Positions 31,672 through 39,852 of a stretch of DNA of 64,000 nucleotides are shown one piece after another. Positions within the stretch are counted from its first letter, which is position 1. The number at the start of each line of letters is the position of its first letter. Source of the DNA: Shimia sp047124445 (GTDB taxonomy: Bacteria > Pseudomonadota > Alphaproteobacteria > Rhodobacterales > Rhodobacteraceae). The notes under the pieces were generated by a model. It saw only the letters and a list, made by a program, of their open reading frames with translations. It made no database searches and had not been told where the DNA came from. The translations under genes and the position numbers were made by a program. The stretch is from NCBI RefSeq assembly GCF_047124445.1, contig NZ_CP138921.1, positions 1,116,001 to 1,180,000 of the forward strand, read 5' to 3'.

Positions 31672-32501
31672 TGGCACAGACACTTGCAGAAATGGCGGTG
31701 GAGGTCCTCACCACCGCCGACGGCCGGACCAAAACCGCGATCTCCAAAAAACACGCCGAAGCCTGGTTCGCCGCCCGCGAGGCAGGCACCCCTCTGCCCA
31801 TAGGCACCGCCAATCCGCCTCTGCAACCGGCTCGCCCGGATCAACCCGAGCTGCTAAACCCACGCGACGTGCCCCGCCGCAAACCCGGCAGCCCGCAGGG
31901 CCGCATCGCCATGCTGCACGCCGTAGCGCATATTGAGCTCAACGCCGTGGACCTGCACTGGGACATCATCGCCCGCTTCACCGACGTTGAAATGCCGCTT
32001 GGCTTCTATGATGACTGGGTCAAATCCGCGGCCGAAGAATCGAACCATTTCAACCTGATATGCGACAGTCTTGAAGCCAAAGACAGCTTCTACGGTGCGC
32101 TCCCGGCGCACGCCGGCATGTGGCGCGCCGCAGAGGACACAGTGGACGATCTTATGGGCCGCCTCGCCGTGGTGCCCATGGTGCTCGAAGCCCGTGGCCT
32201 GGACGTGACCCCAGGCATGATCCGCATCTTTGAAAACGCCAAAGACGAGCAAACACTGGAAGCCCTGCGTATCATCTATGCCGAAGAAGTGGGCCACGTC
32301 GCTTACGGCTCCAAATGGTTCAACTTCCTCTGCGGCCGCCACGCGCTCGACCCCAAAGCCACCTTCCACGGCTTGGTGCAAAAATACTTCCATGGCGCGC
32401 TGAAACCGCCTTTCAATGAAGAAAAACGCGCCGACGCGGGCCTGCCACCGGACTTCTATTGGCCACTTGCAGACGAAGAACCACCCGCCTACGCCCGTTA
32501 A
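31671..32501 (+). CDS. DUF455 ferritin-like protein
   Basis: A 276-residue protein of the ferritin-like DUF455 family. The metal-ligand helices are visible: AVAHIELNAVDLHWD (about 88-102), KSAAEESNHFNLICDSLE and IYAEEVGHVAYGSKWF, i.e. repeated E-xx-H pairs for a di-metal centre. Catalysis has not been defined for the family; a role in oxidative stress or a hydroxylation is plausible. Its ATG overlaps the bcp stop by one base (TGATG), tying it to peroxide defence. ATG 31671 is the right start because upstream in-frame residues are bcp antiphase sequence. Confidence 0.93.
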   Translation: MAQTLAEMAVEVLTTADGRTKTAISKKHAEAWFAAREAGTPLPIGTANPPLQPARPDQPELLNPRDVPRRKPGSPQGRIAMLHAVAHIELNAVDLHWDIIARFTDVEMPLGFYDDWVKSAAEESNHFNLICDSLEAKDSFYGALPAHAGMWRAAEDTVDDLMGRLAVVPMVLEARGLDVTPGMIRIFENAKDEQTLEALRIIYAEEVGHVAYGSKWFNFLCGRHALDPKATFHGLVQKYFHGALKPPFNEEKRADAGLPPDFYWPLADEEPPAYAR

Positions 32502-32690
32502 ACATCGGCGGCAAACCGCCCATCTCTGCGCCACATCCGCGCTATACCCGCCTAAAAAGGTCAAAAACCTTGCCGGACATGGCCCATGCGGCTAAAACAC
32601 TGCCCCAAGGCGCCATCAAAAGGCGTTGGGGACAAAGGGTTGCGCCGGGGGTGGCGTACTCTGGGATGGGACTAAACAAGGAATTCTTCC

Positions 32691-34004
32691 GTGAGAACAC
32701 GACTCGCGATCCGCGCGCACGCGATCCTGGAACGCTTCTTTCCGGAACGCAGGCTCTTTCTTCGGTCAGACACAGACACCCGCTTCATTCGTCTGAAGCC
32801 AAGCACGCAGCTTGTTGCTTTTGTCGGCTCTTCTGCCATCGTCGCCTGGGCCATCATCGCCACCGCGATCCTCTTGATGGACAGCATCGGCTCAGGAAAC
32901 TTCCGCGAACAGGCCAAGCGCGACCAACTCACCTATGAGCAACGCTTGAACGACCTCTCCTCGGAACGCGACATGCGCACCGAAGAAGCCTTGGCTGCAC
33001 AGACCCGCTTCAACTCCGCGCTAGCGCAGATTTCCGACATGCAGTCCGAACTGCTGGCCTCAGAAATTCGCCGCAAAGAATTGGAAACCGGTATCGAGGT
33101 GATCCAGGCCACCCTGCGCCGCACCATGCAAGAGCGGGAACTCGCCCGCGCCGAAGTGGTCGCCCGCGATCAGGCGCAAGCCCAGACCCAAACGGCTCTT
33201 ATCGGCTCTTCGCCTCTGGGCAACGACATGCTCGACGTGCTGTCCACAGCGCTCAATGAAACCGCCGCCGAGCGGGACGAAGTGGTTGCCAATGCCCAAC
33301 TGGCCGTGCGCGCCGCTGAGGAAATGGAACGCGAGCTCCTACTGATGGAAGAGAAGAACGACAAAATCTTCCGCCAGCTCGAAGATGCCATGACCGTCTC
33401 TGTGGAGCCGCTGACCAAAATGTTCACCGCAGCCGGTCTGGACACCAAGAGCCTGATGGACGAGGTCCGCCGTGGCTATCAGGGCCAGGGTGGCCCGATG
33501 ATGCCGCTCAGCTTCTCCACCAAAGGAGCGGAGATCTCAGAAGAAACCCTGCGCGCCAACCGCCTGCTGGAGCAATTGGACCAGTTGAATGTCTACCGCA
33601 TCGCCGCAGAAACCGTGCCGTTTGACAACCCGATCAAATCCGCCTTCCGCTATACCTCGGGTTACGGCATGCGCTGGGGCCGGATGCACAAAGGCACCGA
33701 TTTTGCCGCCAAATACGGCACGCCGATCTACGCCACAGCCGACGGTGTGGTCACCCACGCAGGCTGGCTGTCAGGCTATGGACGCCTCGTCAAAATCAAA
33801 CATGACCATGGAATTGAAACCCGTTACGCCCACCAAGCGAAAATCCGCGTAAAAGTCGGCCAAAGAGTCTCGCGCGGCGACCATATTGGTGATATGGGCA
33901 ATTCTGGACGCTCGACCGGCACGCATTTGCACTACGAAGTGCGCGTCAATGGTCGCGCAGTGAACCCGATGACATTTATCAAGGCTGGAAGAGATGTTTT
34001 CTAA
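32691..34004 (+). CDS. M23 family metallopeptidase (LytM/LmdC-like), membrane-anchored
   Basis: 437 residues: cytoplasmic basic N-terminus, one membrane helix (TQLVAFVGSSAIVAWAIIATAILLM, about 39-63), a periplasmic coiled coil (about 70-240, heptads such as EQRLNDLSSERDMRTEE) and a C-terminal M23 (LytM) endopeptidase domain (about 330-430). The zinc ligands are intact: HKGTDFAA (HxxxD) and HLHYEV (HxH). It should cut peptidoglycan cross-links in the periplasm. GTG 32691 follows AAGGAA at good spacing. It overlaps the bactofilin gene by 11 bases, and M23-bactofilin pairs are known to cooperate in localised wall growth in alphaproteobacteria. Confidence 0.95.
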   Translation: MRTRLAIRAHAILERFFPERRLFLRSDTDTRFIRLKPSTQLVAFVGSSAIVAWAIIATAILLMDSIGSGNFREQAKRDQLTYEQRLNDLSSERDMRTEEALAAQTRFNSALAQISDMQSELLASEIRRKELETGIEVIQATLRRTMQERELARAEVVARDQAQAQTQTALIGSSPLGNDMLDVLSTALNETAAERDEVVANAQLAVRAAEEMERELLLMEEKNDKIFRQLEDAMTVSVEPLTKMFTAAGLDTKSLMDEVRRGYQGQGGPMMPLSFSTKGAEISEETLRANRLLEQLDQLNVYRIAAETVPFDNPIKSAFRYTSGYGMRWGRMHKGTDFAAKYGTPIYATADGVVTHAGWLSGYGRLVKIKHDHGIETRYAHQAKIRVKVGQRVSRGDHIGDMGNSGRSTGTHLHYEVRVNGRAVNPMTFIKAGRDVF

Positions 34005-34527
34005 GAGCAAAATCAACGACCCCGCACCGACTACAGACACTCCGGCCAAGCCTGCGGCCGCCGAAGCCTCCCCGATCCCGGCGGCTCCGTCCAAGGCCAG
34101 CGAATTCAAAAGCGCAGCGGCCCCAAAAGCCAAGCCACCTGCCTCTGTGCTGTCTTCTGACCTGCACATCTCCGGCAACATGAAAACCACCGGTGACATT
34201 CAGGTCGAAGGCACTGTGGAAGGCGACATCCGCGCCCACCTGCTGACCGTTGGCGAAAGCGCCACCATCAAAGGTGAGATCATCGCAGACGACGTGGTCA
34301 TCAACGGCCGCATCGTAGGTCGCGTGCGTGGCCTAAAAGTGCGCCTGACCTCCACCGCCCGTGTGGAAGGCGACATCATCCACAAGACCATCGCCATCGA
34401 GAGCGGCGCCCACTTTGAAGGCTCCGTACAGCGTCAGGACGATCCACTGACCGTTGGCAAAGCTGCCGCGCCAAAGGACGCAGCCCCTGCTGCCGCGCCA
34501 GCCGCTGCTGCAAAGCCAGCAAAATAA
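33994..34527 (+). CDS. bactofilin
   Basis: 177 residues: a disordered N-terminus rich in Ala/Pro/Lys (about 1-50), a central bactofilin (DUF583) beta-helix (about 52-145: SSDLHISGNMKTTGDIQVEG, ATIKGEIIADDVVINGRIVGRV, ARVEGDIIHKTIAIESGAHFEG) and an Ala/Pro/Lys tail. Bactofilins polymerise into membrane-associated filaments that position cell-wall enzymes. The ATG lies inside the end of the M23 peptidase gene (11-base overlap), so they are made together, and the peptidase is the obvious partner. A good terminator follows at 34553-34585. Confidence 0.95.
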   Translation: MFSKSKINDPAPTTDTPAKPAAAEASPIPAAPSKASEFKSAAAPKAKPPASVLSSDLHISGNMKTTGDIQVEGTVEGDIRAHLLTVGESATIKGEIIADDVVINGRIVGRVRGLKVRLTSTARVEGDIIHKTIAIESGAHFEGSVQRQDDPLTVGKAAAPKDAAPAAAPAAAAKPAK

Positions 34528-34552
34528 GCGACAAAATCGCCACAGACATGCG

Positions 34553-34585
34553 AAACCGCTGCGCCCCTGGCGCGGCGGTTTTCTT
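34553..34585 (+). terminator. terminator after the M23-bactofilin operon
   Basis: AAACCGCTGCGCC (34553-34565) pairs with GGCGCGGCGGTTT (34569-34581) with one U-G pair around a three-base loop, followed by a T-rich run. Confidence 0.85.
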
Positions 34586-34713
34586 TTGGGCAACCGTCTG
34601 AAAACACGACAAAACCGATAGCAAGTCATCGTCCAAGCAGTACGCGCCCCACCTTCAAACCTGCAAAACCTCCCGATTTTCTCCCCTAGGCAGAGCCAAA
34701 TTCGCTTCCTACG

Positions 34714-34737
34714 CTCCTCAAAGGTATATTTGGGAGT
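34714..34737 (+). promoter_or_regulatory. hairpin covering the aqpZ ribosome-binding site
   Basis: CTCCT-C-AAA (34714-34722) can pair with TTT-GGGAG (34729-34736), one G-U pair and a bulged C. The 3' arm GGGAG is the Shine-Dalgarno of aqpZ (ATG 34746, nine bases on), so the structure would hide the ribosome site. Confidence 0.4.
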
Positions 34738-34745
34738 GATATAAA

Positions 34746-35435
34746 ATGTTTCAGAAACTCGGCGCAGAATTCATCGGCACTTTCTGGTTGGTGCTTGGCG
34801 GCTGTGGCAGTGCGGTCCTGGCCGCGGGTGTGGCGGATGTCGGCATCGGCTGGCTTGGCGTCAGCTTCGCCTTCGGCCTCACAGTGATGACCATGGCCTA
34901 CGCGGTCGGCCACATTTCCGGTGGGCACTTCAACCCCGCCGTCAGCCTTGGCTTGATGATCGGCGGACGGTTTGAGGCCAAGGACCTGATCCCCTATTGG
35001 GTGGCCCAAGTCGCCGGCGCCATCGCCGCAGCGATTGTGCTCTACCTGATTGTCTCTGGCGCGCCTGAGTTTGCCGGTGTCGGCGGCTTTGCCTCCAACG
35101 GCTACGGCGAAGCTTCTCCGCAAGGCTATTCCATGATGTCTGCCCTGATCATCGAAGTGGTCCTGACCGCCGCCTTCCTCTTCATCATCCTCGGGTCCAC
35201 CTCCTCTGGCGCCCCCGCTGGCTTTGCCCCTATTGCCATTGGCCTGGGCTTGACCCTGATCCACCTGATCTCCATCCCGGTCACCAACACCTCGGTGAAC
35301 CCAGCCCGCTCAACAGGTGTCGCGCTCTTCGCCGACGGCCCCGCCATGGCGCAACTCTGGCTGTTCTGGGTAGCCCCTTTGCTTGGAGGCGCTATTGGTG
35401 GCATTCTGTGGAAGGTCATCGGCTCTGACGAGTAA
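34746..35435 (+). CDS. aqpZ: aquaporin Z
   Basis: A 229-residue inner-membrane water channel with six helices and both NPA half-helix motifs: GGHFNPAVSLGLM (about 60-72) and NTSVNPARSTGVA (about 183-195). Narrow-pore residues fit AqpZ rather than glycerol facilitators: a Phe near the start of the second helix region, His in HLISIPVTN, Thr in NTSVNPARS and Arg after the second NPA. The sequence begins FQKLGAEFIGTFWLVLGGCGSAV like AqpZ. A hairpin covers the ribosome site, and a terminator follows at 35449-35474, so it is a single-gene unit. Confidence 0.96.
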   Translation: MFQKLGAEFIGTFWLVLGGCGSAVLAAGVADVGIGWLGVSFAFGLTVMTMAYAVGHISGGHFNPAVSLGLMIGGRFEAKDLIPYWVAQVAGAIAAAIVLYLIVSGAPEFAGVGGFASNGYGEASPQGYSMMSALIIEVVLTAAFLFIILGSTSSGAPAGFAPIAIGLGLTLIHLISIPVTNTSVNPARSTGVALFADGPAMAQLWLFWVAPLLGGAIGGILWKVIGSDE

Positions 35436-35448
35436 TCCGTAAAGCACT

Positions 35449-35474
35449 GCGAGGGCGCACAGCCCTCGCTCTTT
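35449..35474 (+). terminator. terminator after aqpZ
   Basis: GCGAGGGC (35449-35456) pairs perfectly with GCCCTCGC (35462-35469) around a five-base loop, followed by TCTTT. Confidence 0.75.
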
Positions 35475-35535
35475 GGTACCAGTGGCAAGGATACGGTGAC
35501 CCAATAGGACCAAACCAATCACGGGGAGCCCCACA

Positions 35536-35856
35536 ATGAAATGTCTGACTCTGCCACTTGCTGCGGCGCTTTTGACCGCAACCGCTGCCACCGCTGAAGA
35601 CCTGCAATTCCTGCTCGTCAACGAGTCCAGCGCTGCCGTCACTGCCTTCCACGTCAGCACCTCTTCGTCTGACAGCTGGGAAGAAAACCTGATTGACGGC
35701 GGCTACTTGGACTCCGGCTATGAAATCAACGTGCTGATCGCGGACGGTCAAACCACCTGTGTCTACGACGTGCTGGCAGAATTTGCCGACGGCGCCACCC
35801 TAGAAGACTACAACCTCGATCTCTGCGAAATGGGCAGCTACACCTTCGCCGACTAA
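35536..35856 (+). CDS. small periplasmic protein, unknown function
   Basis: A 106-residue exported protein: signal peptide cleaved near ATAAT/AED (residue 20), then a compact beta domain with LQFLLVNESSAAVTAFHVST, SSSDSWEENLIDGGYLDSGY and two cysteines (TTCVYDVLAEFADGAT and DLCEMG) about 23 residues apart that could form a disulfide. The pattern is of a family common and unnamed in Rhodobacteraceae. GGGGAG lies close before ATG 35536. It stands alone between aqpZ and a WYL regulator that converges on it. Confidence 0.8.
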   Translation: MKCLTLPLAAALLTATAATAEDLQFLLVNESSAAVTAFHVSTSSSDSWEENLIDGGYLDSGYEINVLIADGQTTCVYDVLAEFADGATLEDYNLDLCEMGSYTFAD

Positions 35857-35874
35857 CCCGCCCCTGAGCCCGCC

Positions 35875-36618
35875 TCACAACACATTGTAGTGCTCTACGG
35901 CGGGCTCAAACACTTTGGCGTCCTGCAGGGAAAACTTCTCGAACCCCTCGGTCGCGCTTTGGATGCGGTCACAGCGAAACGTGCGCGGCGCATCCCGCAG
36001 ATGATCCCAAGCCAGCACATACCACACCGGCGAACACAGCAGCAGGTAATGCGGCGCTATCGTGCGTTTTGACTTCGTCCCGTCCTCCCGCACATAGGTA
36101 ATCTCCACCAGTTTCTGATTCAAAAACGCCTGATGCAATGTTTGCACCACCCGCGGCTTTGGCTCCCCCATGGATGTCTGCACCGGCAAAGACGCCTGCT
36201 CCGCAATCAATATCCGTTTCTTGATACCCTCCACGGCCCGCCGCTTCTCCTTGGAAAACGACGCAATCAACTGCCGCCGAATAGACCCCATCTTTGCCAG
36301 AAACAGCGGCGAGTTCATCTGCTCCGCCACCGCCAAGCTGATTAACAGGTCCACACTCTCGGCATAAGACAGGTTGAGCCGCCCCACACCCCAGTTCACA
36401 TCCATGCGCACACCGCCACCACGGCCGCGTTCCGCCTCTATCGGCATCCCCTGCGCCCGCATGATCTCCAGATCGCGCGCAATGGTGCGACGGCTCACCC
36501 CATGGGTCTTGGCCAGATCCTCAACCGTACAGGGCTCTTCGCCCTTTAGCTGGGCCGCGATCTGATCCAACCGCATCATCCGGGTTTGTGCATCTGCACG
36601 CGAACGTTTCTGTGTCAT
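35875..36618 (-). CDS. YafY-type HTH/WYL-domain transcriptional regulator
   Basis: A 247-residue protein: an HTH_11/DeoR-like winged helix (about 12-70: RLDQIAAQLKGEEPCTVEDL, HGVSRRTIARDLEIMRAQGM) and a WYL ligand-sensing domain (about 155-245: LVEITYVREDGTKSKRTIAP, YLLLCSPVWYVLAWDHLRDA, FRCDRI). Proteins of this kind are often repressors of a divergent small enzyme. Here the 69-bp intergenic region is shared with the ABM-domain gene at 36688, the probable target. ATG 36618 is used. Confidence 0.93.
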   Translation of the reverse strand: MTQKRSRADAQTRMMRLDQIAAQLKGEEPCTVEDLAKTHGVSRRTIARDLEIMRAQGMPIEAERGRGGGVRMDVNWGVGRLNLSYAESVDLLISLAVAEQMNSPLFLAKMGSIRRQLIASFSKEKRRAVEGIKKRILIAEQASLPVQTSMGEPKPRVVQTLHQAFLNQKLVEITYVREDGTKSKRTIAPHYLLLCSPVWYVLAWDHLRDAPRTFRCDRIQSATEGFEKFSLQDAKVFEPAVEHYNVL

Positions 36619-36687
36619 GGAACAAATAGGACATAAAACGGCGCATTACTCAATATCCCGTCCCTGTCACAGCTACAGGAGACTTTT

Positions 36688-37008
36688 ATGACACCCATCA
36701 CCGTTCTGGCCCCGATCAAACTGGCCCCCAACAAAACTGAGGCCGACCTTCTGGCAGCCTCCGCCAAATTCCAATCCGAGTTTGTCGCCCATGAGCCGGG
36801 CGTGCTACGCCGCGAGCTGGTCCGCGCCCAAGACGGCACCTATCTGGACATCGTTCAGTTCCGCAGCGAGGCCGATATGGCAGACGTCATCGAAAAAGAA
36901 ATGCAATCGCAAGCCTGCGCCGACTTCTTTTCCGTGATGGACCTGACCGATTTTGACCCGGAGGCGCCAATGGACACCTACGTCTCACTGGAAACCCACG
37001 CAGCCTAG
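36688..37008 (+). CDS. ABM-like (antibiotic biosynthesis monooxygenase-type) small protein
   Basis: A 106-residue ferredoxin-like dimeric alpha+beta protein: ITVLAPIKLAPNKTEADLLA, FQSEFVAHEPGVLRRELVRA, YLDIVQFRSEADMADVIEKE and SVMDLTDFDP. The layout (strand, helix, strand, strand, helix, strand) matches ABM/dabb-type domains that act as cofactor-free oxygenases or ligand binders; no catalytic residue is certain. GGAG precedes ATG 36688. Divergent from a YafY/WYL regulator that may respond to its substrate. Confidence 0.85.
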   Translation: MTPITVLAPIKLAPNKTEADLLAASAKFQSEFVAHEPGVLRRELVRAQDGTYLDIVQFRSEADMADVIEKEMQSQACADFFSVMDLTDFDPEAPMDTYVSLETHAA

Positions 37009-37010
37009 GG

Positions 37011-38237
37011 TCAGTTGAACACCAGCGCCTTTACCGGAATGACAATCGCCATGGCGCGGATCACCACCGCGTTTGTCACGCCAAGCCCGTCAATTGCTTT
37101 ATACATAAAGGCATGAAGGCCGGTGAGCCCGTTCTCCTCGATGAACTTGGAGTGGTCTGTAAAGCCCACGCCAACGCAACGGCTGCCTGGCGGTACGCCC
37201 TCAATTTTCTCCGGAAAAATGGGCTCCATGATCGCCAACAGTGTCCCGGGTCTTAATCGATCCTGAATATCAATCAAATTGTCGCCGGGCCGAAACTGTC
37301 CGGCGGCAATTGTGTCCTGCACCTGCACCACCCGCATCGGGATCACCGTCAACGGCTTCGCCGGACAGGTCATCTCAATCAACATGCCCTCTTTCACAAT
37401 GCCCGCGGAAATTTGGCCAAACCCAGCCATAAATCGCCGCGGTCCCGCCATATCCGCAACCAACACGCCGGCTGGCCGTAAGATCGGGTTGATGATGTCA
37501 CCCGGTTTCAATTGAAACTGCGTCACGGTCCCGCTGACCCCAGCATAAACCGTCGACAAAGCAATCTCCGTCTCCGCCTGCGCCAAAGCTGCCTCGGCAC
37601 TGTCACGCTGTGCCGGCAAGGTGTCACTCACCCGCAGGGTTGCCGCCTGCACCGCCGCAATCGCTGCATTGCGCTGCCCTTCGGCCACAGCCACCGCGTT
37701 CGCGAGCTGCTCCAACTCCTGCTCAGTCACAACAGTACTGTTGCGCGCTGCAATGCTTTGCCGCCGCTGCAGATCATCTTTGGCCTGAACAAGCTGCGCC
37801 TCAGACGCATCCAACTGCGCCTGCGCCCCGGATATCTCTGCTGCCCCCAACAATAGTGCCGCGTCGACCTCAACCATCTGCCGCCGCGCCGTCTCCGCCG
37901 CTGCTTCTTGGCGTGACGTGTCCAACCGGAACAATGGGTCCCCTTCCGACACGCGCGAATTGTTGGCCACATAAACCTCCGCAACGCGCCCTCCGTCCTC
38001 CGACAGAATAGTTACCGTGCGAAAAAACGAGGTGATTTTATCTGACGTCGGGTGGAAATAGAAAATCAGCGTGATCAGAGACACCGCCAAAATCCCACAA
38101 GACGTTATGCCCCAGCGCAACTCATACCAGACGTTAAAAAATGTAATCTCATGTCCCAGACGTTTGCCCTGCGCATAGCGGCGATACAGGATATCTGGAA
38201 CCAACGTGACAAGGCAGCTCAGCATGAGTTCAAGCAT
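37011..38237 (-). CDS. HlyD/EmrA-type membrane fusion protein
   Basis: 408 residues with two N-terminal hydrophobic stretches (LMLSCLVTLVPDILY and WGITSCGILAVSLITLIFYF), a biotinyl-lipoyl-like half (VTILSEDGGRVAEVYVANNSRVSEGDPLFRLDTS), a long alpha-helical hairpin (about 110-220, Ala/Gln/Glu-rich) and the second half STVYAGVSGTVTQFQLKPGD. Such proteins bridge an inner-membrane transporter to the outer membrane. No transporter or TolC gene is adjacent. Instead its start overlaps the stop of a small membrane protein by eight bases, an arrangement like E. coli yiaW-yiaV, where the HlyD-like protein also lacks a normal pump. Confidence 0.9.
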   Translation of the reverse strand: MLELMLSCLVTLVPDILYRRYAQGKRLGHEITFFNVWYELRWGITSCGILAVSLITLIFYFHPTSDKITSFFRTVTILSEDGGRVAEVYVANNSRVSEGDPLFRLDTSRQEAAAETARRQMVEVDAALLLGAAEISGAQAQLDASEAQLVQAKDDLQRRQSIAARNSTVVTEQELEQLANAVAVAEGQRNAAIAAVQAATLRVSDTLPAQRDSAEAALAQAETEIALSTVYAGVSGTVTQFQLKPGDIINPILRPAGVLVADMAGPRRFMAGFGQISAGIVKEGMLIEMTCPAKPLTVIPMRVVQVQDTIAAGQFRPGDNLIDIQDRLRPGTLLAIMEPIFPEKIEGVPPGSRCVGVGFTDHSKFIEENGLTGLHAFMYKAIDGLGVTNAVVIRAMAIVIPVKALVFN

Positions 38238-38622
38238 TGTCCTGTGCCTCCTCGACCGTTTCCAGTTCGGCAGGTTCCACCACCTCTTCCTCGATTTCCG
38301 GTGGCACCTCCGCCGCAGCCAATGCCTGATCTACCCGCGCAAAATGATCCGGGAACAGCTCATGAAACGGGATCGCCGCCAGCAATATGCCCGCGATCCA
38401 AAACGCGTTGTTCATGGTGAAAAGCGAAATCACGCCCAAAATGCCAACCATCTGCATTTGGATCTTGTGACTGCCAGAGGCCATCCGGTCCGGAATGGCC
38501 TGCACTGTGAAATACAGCGCCCCAAGGCCCAGCAAAACAACGATCAAGAAGATGCCGATACCCAGCATCAAAAAATCCGTGCCACCGGGCGCAACGACAA
38601 AAAACGGTAGTTCGGCGTCCAT
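38230..38622 (-). CDS. small inner-membrane protein coupled to the HlyD-like gene (DUF3302-like)
   Basis: A 130-residue protein with two or three membrane helices (DFLMLGIGIFLIVVLLGLGA; QMQMVGILGVISLFTMNNAF; WIAGILLAAIPFHELFP) and an acidic C-terminal tail (PPEIEEEVVEPAELETVEEA). ATG 38622 gives MDAELPFF; a frame extension to 38637 is also possible. The stop overlaps the HlyD-like start by eight bases, so the two are made together. Size, topology and partner resemble DUF3302 proteins such as YiaW, but the similarity is by context more than by residues. Confidence 0.7.
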   Translation of the reverse strand: MDAELPFFVVAPGGTDFLMLGIGIFLIVVLLGLGALYFTVQAIPDRMASGSHKIQMQMVGILGVISLFTMNNAFWIAGILLAAIPFHELFPDHFARVDQALAAAEVPPEIEEEVVEPAELETVEEAQDNA

Positions 38623-38719
38623 CTCGCGCCTCTCCAAAAGCTATTGAAATCCCAATAACTTCAACCGTAACGCGGAAAACCGGTTTCAATCAACGGTTCT
38701 GACAGACTGGACGGCAAAC

Positions 38720-39700
38720 CTACTTCCCCAACATCCACTGCCCGTCCGGCCAAAACGCGTGAAAGGCAAAAGCAAACAGCACATCATGCGGCACATCTTT
38801 ACCACGCGCATCCTTCACTCGAATGGTGCCCACATCCTTGCTCTTGCCGATATTGGCCTTGTCCAACGCCGAAGCCTGCCCCGCCTGCCAGGAGATCGTG
38901 ATCCCCGCTTCCGACACTTTGCCTTCCTCGGCCAGACGTGTCATCGGCCAGGCCCGATCGCCCACGCGCACAACCCGCACCAAAGGCGGCACCCCATGTG
39001 GCGGGTTCTCCCCGCTGTACAAAAACGGCCGCGCCGAACTGTCATAGCGCACATAAGGGTTGCGGCCATAGTCGCGGCCAAACGGCGGCTCCGCCATCAC
39101 CAGCCCCTCAGGATGCCGCGCCTTAAACTGCGCCCAGCTCTCCATCCAGGTGGGCAAGGCCTTTAGCTTCACCCCTGTCATCTCGCCCACAATCCCGGTG
39201 CCTATCGCCTGCTGCCACCAGCTCTGGGTCTCGCGGTCATACATCACCATATCGCTGTTGCGCAGCTTGCCGGACACGCCAAGTGTAAGCACTTTGCCTT
39301 TGGCACGCCGATCAAAGGTGATCGCCGAGTTGCACAACGGGCAAAAGGTCACCGCGATGGGCGTCTTCCCCACCTGATCATTCACAATCTCATGCCAAGT
39401 CAAGTAACGGATCGGATAAGCCCGTGGCAGCTCTCCGGGCATTTCCACCGTCACCACCGGCTCGCGTTCCCCAATCCGACTCTCATCCCCCACGCGAATG
39501 AACTGCGGATCACTCAGCGCCGGAATCCCATCTTTGGGCGGCCCACCACTCATGATCTCAACCCAATTGGGGATACTGGTTCTGGAAAAATCCGTCTCCG
39601 GCCACTCGTGTTTCCAGAAACTCGGATCGGCCCAAGCCGTCCCACCAAGAGCCAACGCCGCAACCACCGCCGCCAAACGTCCCAATTGTTTCAATGCCAT
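38720..39700 (-). CDS. DUF3179 exported protein
   Basis: A 326-residue periplasmic protein: signal peptide (AAVVAALALGGTAWA, cleaved near residue 24), then the DUF3179 domain with GIPALSDPQFIRVGDESRIG, YPIRYLTWHEIVND, VTFCPLCNSAITFDRR (CPLC motif, about residues 119-122) and a metal-binding-like SWWQQAIGTGIVGEMTG. The CPLC pair could be a redox or metal site, but function is unknown. ATG 39700 is a clear start. It stands alone on the minus strand. Confidence 0.92.
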   Translation of the reverse strand: MALKQLGRLAAVVAALALGGTAWADPSFWKHEWPETDFSRTSIPNWVEIMSGGPPKDGIPALSDPQFIRVGDESRIGEREPVVTVEMPGELPRAYPIRYLTWHEIVNDQVGKTPIAVTFCPLCNSAITFDRRAKGKVLTLGVSGKLRNSDMVMYDRETQSWWQQAIGTGIVGEMTGVKLKALPTWMESWAQFKARHPEGLVMAEPPFGRDYGRNPYVRYDSSARPFLYSGENPPHGVPPLVRVVRVGDRAWPMTRLAEEGKVSEAGITISWQAGQASALDKANIGKSKDVGTIRVKDARGKDVPHDVLFAFAFHAFWPDGQWMLGK

Positions 39701-39852
39701 AGCCCTACCCTCCCGCGCTTCTCAAAAGCCTGCGCCGAAACCCGCCCCCGCACCAGCCCTCACACGCAGATGTGAGACGCCTTTACCAATCCTCAATTCC
39801 TCTGCCGCATAGCTAGGCCCGCAGCATTTGCCTCAAAAAAGGAAAATTAAAG

